NCBI GenBank assembly: GCA_023420435.1
Contig: JAEZWE010000042.1
Span: forward strand, 1 to 10,301
Direction: 5' to 3'
Source: Bacteroidota bacterium
Lineage (GTDB): Bacteria; Bacteroidota; Bacteroidia; Flavobacteriales; Weeksellaceae
DNA length: 10,301 nucleotides
Shown: positions 5,350 through 10,301 of the stretch, piece after piece
Layout: every line of letters starts with the position of its first letter
Position numbering within the stretch: the stretch's first letter is position 1
Made by a program: the position numbers and the translations under genes
The notes under the pieces: generated by a model
Database searches by the model: none
Seen by the model: only the letters and a program-made list of their open reading frames with translations
What the model was told of the DNA's origin: nothing

Positions 5350-6918
5350 ATGACCACCACAATTATTGTCGGTATTATAGCGCTGGTTTTGGGAGCAGTT
5401 TTGGGAATGGTTTTCTCAAAATCTTCGCTAAACTCCAAAGCAAAATTTATCGTTGAAGACGCTAAGAAAAATGCCGAAAATCTTATAGAAAAAGCTACGG
5501 TTCAAGCAGAAGCTGTTAAAAAAGAAAAAAACGTTCAGGCAAAAGAAAAATTTCTCGAATTGAAATCACAGCACGATGCAGATATTCAATCAAGAGAAAG
5601 AAAAATGCAGGAAGCCGAAAAAAGAATCAAAGACAAAGAACAAAAGCTAAATGACGAACTTTCCAAAACCGGAAAATTAGAAAAAGACTTGGATAAGCAA
5701 ATCGCAGATTATTCCAAAAAACACGAAATTCTTGAAAAAAAGCAGCATGAGCTCAACGTTGCTACCGCACAAAAAGTAGAAATGTTGGAGAAAATCTCCA
5801 ACTATTCTGCGGAAGAAGCCAAAAACGAATTGGTGGAATCTTTGAAAGCAGAAGCTAAAACAAGAGCGCAAGCTCATGTGCAATCCATTATGGAAGAAGC
5901 GCAGCTTAATGCTAAAACAGAAGCTAAAAAAATCGTTATTCAAACCATTCAAAGAATTGGTACTGAACAAGCCATCGAAAATTCGGTTTCCGTTTTCAAT
6001 ATTGAGTCGGATGAAGTAAAAGGTAGAATTATTGGTAGAGAAGGTCGTAATATCCGTGCTTTAGAATCTGCAACTGGTGTCGAAATTATAGTTGATGATA
6101 CACCGGAAGCTATTTTGCTATCTTGTTTTGATCCTGTAAGAAGAGAAATTGCCAGACTTTCTTTACACCGTTTGGTTACCGATGGAAGAATTCACCCTGC
6201 AAGAATTGAAGAAGTGGTGGAAAAAACCAGAAAACAAATTGAAGAAGAAATTATTGAAGTGGGAAAAAGAACCATTATCGATTTAGGAATTCACGGGCTT
6301 CATCCGGAATTGGTGAAAATTGTAGGAAGAATGAAATTCCGTTCTTCTTATGGTCAAAACTTACTACAACACTCCAGAGAAGTTGCCAATATTGCAGCAA
6401 CCATGGCTGCAGAATTAGGCTTAAACGTAAAATTAGCGAAAAGAGCAGGACTTTTACATGATATTGGGAAAGTTCCAGAACAAGAATCTGAACTTCCACA
6501 CGCACTTTTAGGAATGCAATGGGCAGAAAAATTTGGAGAAAATCCTGAAGTGGTTAATGCAATTGGAGCACACCACGACGAAGTAGAAATGACCTCTCTT
6601 CTTTCTCCAATTATCCAAGTTGCAGACGGAATTTCCGGAGCAAGACCTGGAGCAAGAAGACAAGTTTTAGAATCTTATATTCAAAGATTAAAAGATTTGG
6701 AAGCAGCCGCTTTAAGTTTTGATGGGGTTTCCAGCGCTTATGCAATTCAGGCAGGACGTGAGCTTCGTGTAATGGTAGAAAGTGGAAAAGTAAACGATGA
6801 GCAAAGTCATCAACTTTCTTATGATATTTCTGAAAAAATTCAGAATGAATTAACGTATCCTGGACAAGTGAAAGTTACCGTAATTCGTGAAACAAGAGCG
6901 GTAAATATCGCAAGGTAA
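5350..6918 (+). CDS. rny: Ribonuclease Y
   Basis: RNase Y is a membrane-bound endoribonuclease that starts mRNA decay and cuts structured leaders. All four expected parts are present in 522 residues, the usual length: an N-terminal membrane helix (about 4-22); a long charged coiled coil (about 30-200); a KH RNA-binding domain with VKGRIIGREGRNIRALE (223-239, GxxG loop G229-G232) and VEIIVDDTPEAILLSCFDP; and an HD domain with metal ligands H341 (LLQHSREV), H370-D371 (LLHDIGK), H408-H409 (AHHDE) and D426 (VADGISGARPG). The end, VTVIRETRAVNIAR, is also typical. The start is ATG 5350, giving the membrane helix right after the N-terminus; it sits at the end of a TA dinucleotide run (5341-5350). 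It follows the 6S-like RNA by 40 bp and ends in a strong terminator. Confidence 0.97.
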   Translation: MTTTIIVGIIALVLGAVLGMVFSKSSLNSKAKFIVEDAKKNAENLIEKATVQAEAVKKEKNVQAKEKFLELKSQHDADIQSRERKMQEAEKRIKDKEQKLNDELSKTGKLEKDLDKQIADYSKKHEILEKKQHELNVATAQKVEMLEKISNYSAEEAKNELVESLKAEAKTRAQAHVQSIMEEAQLNAKTEAKKIVIQTIQRIGTEQAIENSVSVFNIESDEVKGRIIGREGRNIRALESATGVEIIVDDTPEAILLSCFDPVRREIARLSLHRLVTDGRIHPARIEEVVEKTRKQIEEEIIEVGKRTIIDLGIHGLHPELVKIVGRMKFRSSYGQNLLQHSREVANIAATMAAELGLNVKLAKRAGLLHDIGKVPEQESELPHALLGMQWAEKFGENPEVVNAIGAHHDEVEMTSLLSPIIQVADGISGARPGARRQVLESYIQRLKDLEAAALSFDGVSSAYAIQAGRELRVMVESGKVNDEQSHQLSYDISEKIQNELTYPGQVKVTVIRETRAVNIAR

Positions 6919-6944
6919 ATTTATCAACTGATTTTCAGTATATT

Positions 6945-6983
6945 AAAAAATCTTTTTGAAAATTTTTCAAAAAGATTTTTTTT
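6945..6983 (+). terminator. Intrinsic terminator after rny
   Basis: Positions 6945-6962 and 6964-6981 are perfect complements over 18 bp around one central base. In RNA the innermost pairs would open to leave roughly a 15-bp stem. Eight T residues (6976-6983) finish it. It lies 26 bp beyond the rny stop and is AT-rich, with only two G/C pairs. Confidence 0.8.
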
Positions 6984-6999
6984 ATTTTAAAATGTAAAG

Positions 7000-7007
7000 T
7001 ATATTTG
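7000..7007 (+). promoter_or_regulatory. -7 box of the membrane protein/XRE pair
   Basis: TATATTTG matches TAnnTTTG perfectly. It puts the transcript start near 7012-7014, about 28 bp before the ATG at 7041. The box contains the TTG (7005-7007) that could be mistaken for a start codon. The -33 position falls in the T-rich tail of the rny terminator and has no TTTG. Confidence 0.6.
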
Positions 7008-7040
7008 ACAAAAAGTAAAGCAAACTTAAATATCTGTAAA

Positions 7041-7457
7041 ATGAACACAACAACAATTAAAAGAAATATAGTTCTGTTTCCTAATTATTGTAAATGGATT
7101 GGAACCGCTCTTATTGTTTTATCGGCTATTATTTTTATTCTTCAAACCCAAACGAATTTCTTGGCTTTTGATGTGGAATATTCGATTCCGCTAACCCTCT
7201 TAATTGGTGGTTTAGCTCTAGTGAATTTTTCTAAAGAAAAAGTAGAAGATGAAAGAATTCGTAAAATTCGATACAGAACTTTGGCTTATTCTTTTTACAC
7301 GATGGTTGCATGGGTGTTTATTGGAAGAATAATTAATTCGATTTTTGAGTCAACTTTAGAATTTTATAACTCTGCAACTGCCTTATTAATTCTTATTCTT
7401 ACGACCAATTTCATGTCTTTTTCAGCCAATAAAGATTTAGATTTAGATGAAGAATAA
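7041..7457 (+). CDS. Four-helix membrane protein paired with an XRE regulator
   Basis: This 138-residue inner-membrane protein has no enzyme motif that I can see. Hydrophobic segments lie at about 18-35, 47-63, 83-102 and 111-128, with a charged cytosolic-looking loop, KEKVEDERIRKIRYRT (about 65-80), between the second and third, and an acidic tail. The EDER-x-x-x-I-R loop and the position before a small HTH gene resemble DUF2178-like membrane proteins that sit beside XRE regulators; that assignment is tentative. The start is ATG 7041. An in-frame TTG at 7005 would add 12 polar residues, but it lies inside a perfect -7 box and so would be upstream of the transcript start. The end overlaps the regulator gene by 11 bp, so the two are co-translated. 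A role in sensing or modulating the regulator is inference. Confidence 0.8.
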   Translation: MNTTTIKRNIVLFPNYCKWIGTALIVLSAIIFILQTQTNFLAFDVEYSIPLTLLIGGLALVNFSKEKVEDERIRKIRYRTLAYSFYTMVAWVFIGRIINSIFESTLEFYNSATALLILILTTNFMSFSANKDLDLDEE

Positions 7458-7647
7458 TATCCGAATTGAAAGAGCAATTCTCCATATTACCCAACAGGAA
7501 CTGGCCGATAAAGTAAGCGTTTCCAGACAAACCATCAATTCCATTGAAACAGAGCGTTATGTACCATCCACAATTTTGGCTTTAAAGATTGCTTCAGTTT
7601 TTAAAAAAACAGTAAACGAAATATTTTTTTTGGAGGAAAAAGATTAA
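7447..7647 (+). CDS. Small XRE-family helix-turn-helix regulator
   Basis: This 66-residue protein is essentially one Cro/C1-type DNA-binding domain. After a basic start, the helix-turn-helix is clear: TQQELADKVSV (15-25) and the recognition helix SRQTINSIETER (26-37), followed by PSTILALKIASVFKKTVNEIF, the usual closing helices. It has no ligand domain, like the short YozG-type regulators that are encoded with a small membrane protein. The ATG lies 11 bp inside the end of the preceding gene, in another frame, so translation is coupled. It probably controls its own promoter at 7000-7007, but I see no clear operator dyad there. It ends 7 bp from the convergent thioesterase gene, with no terminator visible between them. 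Confidence 0.9.
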   Translation: MKNNIRIERAILHITQQELADKVSVSRQTINSIETERYVPSTILALKIASVFKKTVNEIFFLEEKD

Positions 7648-7654
7648 TATTTTA

Positions 7655-8158
7655 TTATAAAAAAGGTTTCATTTCCGTTTCAATTTGTTTTCGTAAATCC
7701 ATTAATTTTATAGCGTATTGCTCCATTTTTTTTTCGGCATCTGTTTTTGGGATAAATTTTGGAACTTCCACAGAATTTCCTTCATCATCTACCGCAACAA
7801 AAACAATGATACAATGGGTTTTTTTTTCAAAATCTTTACGTTTGATGTTGCGCGAAAAAACATTAATCGCAATATGCATACTGGTTTTTCCGGTGTAGAT
7901 GACTTCTGCTTCCACTTTTACAATATGACCAATTTTTATGGGCGAATAAAAGCGAATTCCACCAACATAAACCGTGACACAATAACTCGACGACCAGGAA
8001 CTTGCACAAGCATAACCAGCCTGATCAATCCATTTCATTACACTTCCGCCATGAACATTTCCTCCGTAATTAACATCTGAAGGTTCCGAAATAAACTGAA
8101 ACGTGGTTTTGTTATGCATTTTTTTTAAATTTTGAATAAAGGTATTCATAATATTCAT
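7655..8158 (-). CDS. Acyl-CoA thioesterase, hotdog fold
   Basis: This enzyme hydrolyses acyl-CoA to free acid and CoA in the cytosol; chain-length preference cannot be read from the sequence. It is a single hotdog domain of the YciA/BACH type. The signature VNYGGNVHGGSVMKWIDQAGYACA (about 29-52) has the conserved Asn (N34) and the acidic residue of the central helix (D45). Two long strands follow, VYVGGIRFYSPIKIGHIVKVEAEVIYTGKTSMHI and KKTHCIIVFVAVDDEGNSVEVP. The 167-residue length fits, with a helical C-terminal tail. Three in-frame ATGs compete for the start: 8158, 8149 and 8119. I keep the longest; the domain itself begins after the third. The gene is divergent from the ArsC-like gene across 30 bp. 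It might serve turnover of acyl-CoA, but no fatty-acid gene is adjacent. Confidence 0.9.
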   Translation of the reverse strand: MNIMNTFIQNLKKMHNKTTFQFISEPSDVNYGGNVHGGSVMKWIDQAGYACASSWSSSYCVTVYVGGIRFYSPIKIGHIVKVEAEVIYTGKTSMHIAINVFSRNIKRKDFEKKTHCIIVFVAVDDEGNSVEVPKFIPKTDAEKKMEQYAIKLMDLRKQIETEMKPFL

Positions 8159-8176
8159 AAATTTTGAGCTAAATCG

Positions 8177-8184
8177 TAATTTTA
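8177..8184 (+). promoter_or_regulatory. Possible -7 box giving a near-leaderless arsC-like mRNA
   Basis: TAATTTTA matches TAnnTTTG except for the last base. It ends only 4 bp before the ATG at 8189, so transcription would start at or next to the start codon. No -33 TTTG lies at the normal distance. Confidence 0.3.
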
Positions 8185-8188
8185 CCCC

Positions 8189-8539
8189 ATGAAAAAAGTT
8201 TTTTATTTAAGCTCGTGTGATACCTGTCAAAAAATTTTAAAACAATTTGATTTAAGTGATTGGGAACATCGGGAATTAAAATCGCAGCCTATTTCTAAGG
8301 AAGAATTGGCAGAAATGCACCAACTGACAAAATCTTACGAAGCGCTTTTCAGCAAAAGATCAACCCAAATAAAATCAAGAGGGATTGATGTGAAATCTTT
8401 AAAAGAAAACGATTTTAAGAAATTGCTTTTGGATCATTACACTTTTTTGAAACGTCCGGTTTTCATCACAGAAAATGAAATTTTTATCGGCAACGATAAA
8501 AAGAATTTAGAAAAACTGAATGAATTCTTTAACAAATAA
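8189..8539 (+). CDS. ArsC/Spx/YffB-family thioredoxin-fold protein
   Basis: This 116-residue protein has the ArsC/Spx fold: a strand, KKVFYLSS, leading into C10-D-T-C13 at the start of helix 1, then EHRELKSQPIS, a helical middle (SYEALFSKRSTQIKSRG, 49-65), and the family end KRPVFITENEIFIGND with R89-P90. The CxxC pair is like Spx and thioredoxin-like members. E. coli ArsC has one active Cys in that loop and reduces arsenate with glutaredoxin. No ars genes (arsB, arsR, acr3) are nearby, so arsenic resistance is not supported, and a thiol-redox or Spx-like role is equally possible. The ATG at 8189 is the only plausible start. A terminator begins inside the stop codon. Confidence 0.85.
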   Translation: MKKVFYLSSCDTCQKILKQFDLSDWEHRELKSQPISKEELAEMHQLTKSYEALFSKRSTQIKSRGIDVKSLKENDFKKLLLDHYTFLKRPVFITENEIFIGNDKKNLEKLNEFFNK

Positions 8540-8566
8540 AAAACACCCGAATTTTCGGGTGTTTTT
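8539..8566. terminator. Bidirectional intrinsic terminator between arsC-like gene and gcvT
   Basis: Positions 8539-8551 and 8554-8566 form a perfect 13-bp palindrome with a GC-rich CACCCG core. T runs follow on both strands (five on plus; six on minus, from plus A 8538-8543). It sits between convergent genes and can serve both, with the arsC-like stop codon overlapping its edge. Confidence 0.9.
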
Positions 8567-8594
8567 ATCTTCCATCTTTAGGCATCCGTCTTCC
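8567..8594. repeat. Degenerate seven-base tandem repeat after gcvT
   Basis: Four consecutive 7-mers can be read: ATCTTCC, ATCTTTA, GGCATCC and GTCTTCC. The first and last agree at six of seven positions; the middle two are more diverged. The block fills the space between the terminator and the gcvT stop codon. Confidence 0.45.
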
Positions 8595-8600
8595 AATTTT

Positions 8601-9677
8601 CTACACAAAAGGCATTTTCACTACTTTCGCAGGAATATTTTTATTTCTAATTTGGATAAATATTTCAGAACCTAATTTGAAGCTGGGTTTGTCAACATAA
8701 GCCATTCCGATTCCCACTTTTTTCATCGGGCTCATTGTTCCGGAAGTTACTTTTCCAATAACATTTCCTTCTGCATCAACCACAGGATAATCGTGTCTTG
8801 GAATTGCTTTTTCCTGCATTTCGAAACCAACTAATTTTCTGGAAATTCCATCCGTTTTTTGTTTTTCAAATTTTTCTCGGGAAATAATATCATTTTCAAA
8901 TTTGGTACTCCATCCTAAACCAGCTTCAATAGGTGAAGTGGTATCATCGATATCATTTCCGTACAAGCAAAATCCTTTTTCCAATCTTAAAGTATCTCTT
9001 GCTCCTAAACCGCAAGGAATTAAACCAAATTCTTCTCCGGCTTTAGAAATTTCGTCCCAAAGGTTTTCTGCAAATTCGTTTTTGAAATAAATTTCAAAAC
9101 CGCCGCTTCCCGTATAACCGGTATTAGAAATAATTACTTCGGAAACTCCCGCCATTTCGCCCACCGTAAAATGATAATACGGAATTTCAGAAAGATTTAC
9201 AGAAGTTAATTTTTGTAAAGTTTCTACTGCTTTTGGACCTTGAATCGCAATAAGGGACATTTCATCAGAAGCATTCGTCATTTTCGCACCAAACGTGTTG
9301 TATTTTGAAATATGATTCCAGTCTTTTTCGATATTGGATGCGTTAACCACGACAAAATATTTTTCTTCATTCATTTTGTAAACGATTAAATCATCTACAA
9401 TTCCGCCATTTTCATTAGGAAGACAGCTGTATTGTGCTTTTCCGTCATCAAGAGCATCCAGATTATTGGTGGTTACTTTTTGTAATAAATCTTTCGCAGC
9501 AGAGCCTTCAATGAAAAATTGTCCCATGTGTGACACATCAAAAATTCCTACTTTTTCTCTTACTGCAAAATGTTCTTCAGTAAGTCCGGAATATTGTACA
9601 GGCATCTCAAATCCTGCAAAAGGAACCATTTTCGCCCCTAAAGAAACGTGTTTGTTAAATAAAGCTGTTCTGTTCAT
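8601..9677 (-). CDS. gcvT: Aminomethyltransferase, glycine cleavage system T protein
   Basis: GcvT takes the aminomethyl group from lipoylated H protein (GcvH) and passes it to tetrahydrofolate, giving methylene-THF and ammonia. The 358-residue length is normal. Visible features: the N-terminal LGAKMVPFAGFEMPVQYSG (13-31), REKVGIFDVSHMGQ (40-53), the folate-side catalytic aspartate D96 in GGIVDDLIVYK, the NTGYTGSGGFEIYF block (about 190-203), GLGARDTLRLEKGFCLYGND and SPIEAGLGW. The C-terminal barrel contains GKVTSGTMSPMKKVGIGMAYV. The start is ATG 9677: an in-frame TTG at 9692 would add only MNKNI-type residues, whereas MNRTALFNKH fits the family. No gcvH or gcvP is near, so the glycine cleavage genes are dispersed here. 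It may be read through from idi, 87 bp upstream, or use its own weak promoter. Confidence 0.96.
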   Translation of the reverse strand: MNRTALFNKHVSLGAKMVPFAGFEMPVQYSGLTEEHFAVREKVGIFDVSHMGQFFIEGSAAKDLLQKVTTNNLDALDDGKAQYSCLPNENGGIVDDLIVYKMNEEKYFVVVNASNIEKDWNHISKYNTFGAKMTNASDEMSLIAIQGPKAVETLQKLTSVNLSEIPYYHFTVGEMAGVSEVIISNTGYTGSGGFEIYFKNEFAENLWDEISKAGEEFGLIPCGLGARDTLRLEKGFCLYGNDIDDTTSPIEAGLGWSTKFENDIISREKFEKQKTDGISRKLVGFEMQEKAIPRHDYPVVDAEGNVIGKVTSGTMSPMKKVGIGMAYVDKPSFKLGSEIFIQIRNKNIPAKVVKMPFV

Positions 9678-9702
9678 TATATTTTTGTTCAATGTTTTAA
9701 AA

Positions 9703-9767
9703 GTTCAAAGTTTCAGGTTGAAATTTGTTCAAAATTGGCCATTCACCATTCACTTATTCATCAATCA
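9703..9767. repeat. Two degenerate heptamer blocks between idi and gcvT
   Basis: Positions 9703-9734 read as GTTCAAA, GTTTCAG, GTTGAAA, a TTT spacer and GTTCAAA: seven-base units with few changes. Positions 9739-9767 read as CCATTCA twice in tandem, then CTTATTCA and TCAATCA, the last including the idi stop codon. The 87-bp space contains no hairpin or reading frame. A CAAAGTTT at 9706-9713 (AAACTTTG on the minus strand, one base from TAnnTTTG) might serve as a gcvT -7 box. Confidence 0.55.
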
Positions 9768-10274
9768 TAGATGGTGCTTGTATTCATCCAAAATAATCTT
9801 AAACCATTCGGTAAAATTTTCCGGATTTTCAGACAATTCTTTTTCCAAATTTTCGGAAGATATATATCGAACTTCAGAAACTTCTTGCGGATTTAAGTGA
9901 AATTCTCCTTCATAATTTCCGATAAATACATGATCCAATTCATGTTCCCATAAATTATCGCCAACATTGGCTTTGTAAATGAAGTGAAATTTTTCTTCTA
10001 AATTCGTTTCAATTCCCAATTCTTCTTTTAGTCTTCTTTTTGCCCCTTCAAGATATGTTTCTCCACTTCTTGGATGCGAACAAACGGCATTGGTCCATTG
10101 GTTTGGCGAATGGTATTTTGAAGCTGCACGTTTTTGAAGCAACATTTCCCCATTTTTGTTAAATAAAAAAACAGAAAATGCACGGTGCAAAATGCCGTTA
10201 ATATGGGCTTCCTGTTTTTCCATAAAACCCAAAATTTCATCATTTTCCGAAACTAAAACTACCTGTTCTTCCAT
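9765..10274 (-). CDS. idi: Isopentenyl-diphosphate delta-isomerase, type I
   Basis: Idi converts isopentenyl diphosphate to dimethylallyl diphosphate, the primer for prenyl chains such as the menaquinone tail, undecaprenol and carotenoids. It has the type I Nudix-like fold. Residues matching the E. coli active site can be picked out: H24 and H30 (metal), C65 and H67 in TNAVCSHPRSGE, the Nudix-like helix EGAKRRLKEELGI (76-88), and E110 and E112 in WEHELDHVF. The length of 169 residues is on the short side of normal. The start is ATG 10274. An in-frame TTG at 10292 would add six residues, but it falls inside a perfect -7 box and cannot be transcribed from that promoter. The gene is followed on the same strand by gcvT. 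Confidence 0.95.
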   Translation of the reverse strand: MEEQVVLVSENDEILGFMEKQEAHINGILHRAFSVFLFNKNGEMLLQKRAASKYHSPNQWTNAVCSHPRSGETYLEGAKRRLKEELGIETNLEEKFHFIYKANVGDNLWEHELDHVFIGNYEGEFHLNPQEVSEVRYISSENLEKELSENPENFTEWFKIILDEYKHHL

Positions 10275-10289
10275 AAAAATTAAAGTGAC

Positions 10290-10297
10290 CAAAGATA
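10290..10297 (-). promoter_or_regulatory. -7 box of idi
   Basis: The minus strand reads TATCTTTG, a perfect TAnnTTTG match. Transcription would begin near 10283-10285, about 10 bp before ATG 10274. The -33 element would lie beyond the window. Confidence 0.6.
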
Positions 10298-10301
10298 GTT
10301 A

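Noticed and set aside
5677..5970. Minus-strand frame opposite the RNase Y coiled coil
   Set aside because: The Phe-rich product is what results from reading Lys/Glu-rich coiled-coil codons backwards.
6945..6981. Perfect 37-bp near-palindrome as a possible protein-binding site or resolution site
   Set aside because: Its place after the rny stop and its T tail make a terminator the simpler explanation.
7718..8080. Plus-strand 120-codon frame opposite the thioesterase
   Set aside because: The sense strand carries the hotdog signature; the antisense product has no features.
9678..9764. Glycine riboswitch upstream of gcvT
   Set aside because: The gap is only 87 bp, AT-rich, made of short repeats and has no conserved riboswitch-like helices.
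9466..9900. Plus-strand 144-codon frame spanning the start of gcvT, the heptamer blocks and the end of idi
   Set aside because: It crosses two well-supported genes and their spacer on the opposite strand.
1..10301. Mobile element, CRISPR array, toxin-antitoxin or phage-defence system
   Set aside because: I looked for transposases, integrases, direct-repeat/spacer periodicity and defence domains and saw none. The membrane protein/XRE pair lacks toxin features.

Overview
This is an AT-rich chromosomal window from a member of the Bacteroidota, most likely a flavobacterium of the Chryseobacterium/Kaistella (Weeksellaceae) type. The evidence is a PorT-family protein of the type IX secretion system directly behind a menaquinone methyltransferase (ubiE-porT), the absence of Shine-Dalgarno-like sites, several TAnnTTTG boxes (the -7 element of Bacteroidota promoters), and a menaquinone-type UbiE. 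The lineage is inferred from gene content and motifs, not from a database search. No mobile element, CRISPR array, tRNA or rRNA is visible; the region reads as core genome.

Layout. Positions 1-1074 (minus) hold a membrane-anchored metallophosphoesterase that runs off the left edge. After a strong terminator comes a stand-alone ketoacyl-ACP synthase III-like enzyme (minus, 1141-2208). A 95-bp divergent promoter region separates it from a plus-strand operon (2304-4385): an unrecognised one-TM protein, ubiE with a TTG start, and porT, closed by a GAAA-tetraloop terminator. A second plus-strand unit follows: a small coiled-coil protein overlapping zapA by one base, then a 6S-like RNA (about 5129-5309), then rny (RNase Y) with a strong terminator. 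Next is a membrane protein overlapping a small XRE-type regulator (7041-7647). A hotdog thioesterase (minus) and an ArsC/Spx-like protein (plus) are divergent. A bidirectional terminator separates the latter from gcvT (minus), which lies downstream of idi (minus).

How the genes work together. The zapA module combines cell-division factors with a candidate regulator of RNA polymerase (6S RNA) and the membrane-bound endoribonuclease RNase Y. UbiE finishes menaquinone, while Idi makes dimethylallyl diphosphate for prenyl chains, so both feed isoprenoid quinone synthesis, though they are not adjacent. PorT serves type IX secretion. GcvT is the aminomethyltransferase of glycine cleavage.

Points of most interest: the 6S-like RNA with a well-supported fold and a possible alternative pairing; the ZapB-like small protein coupled to zapA; the unknown gene leading the ubiE-porT operon; degenerate seven-base repeat blocks on both sides of gcvT; and -7 promoter boxes whose TTTG mimics upstream TTG start codons.
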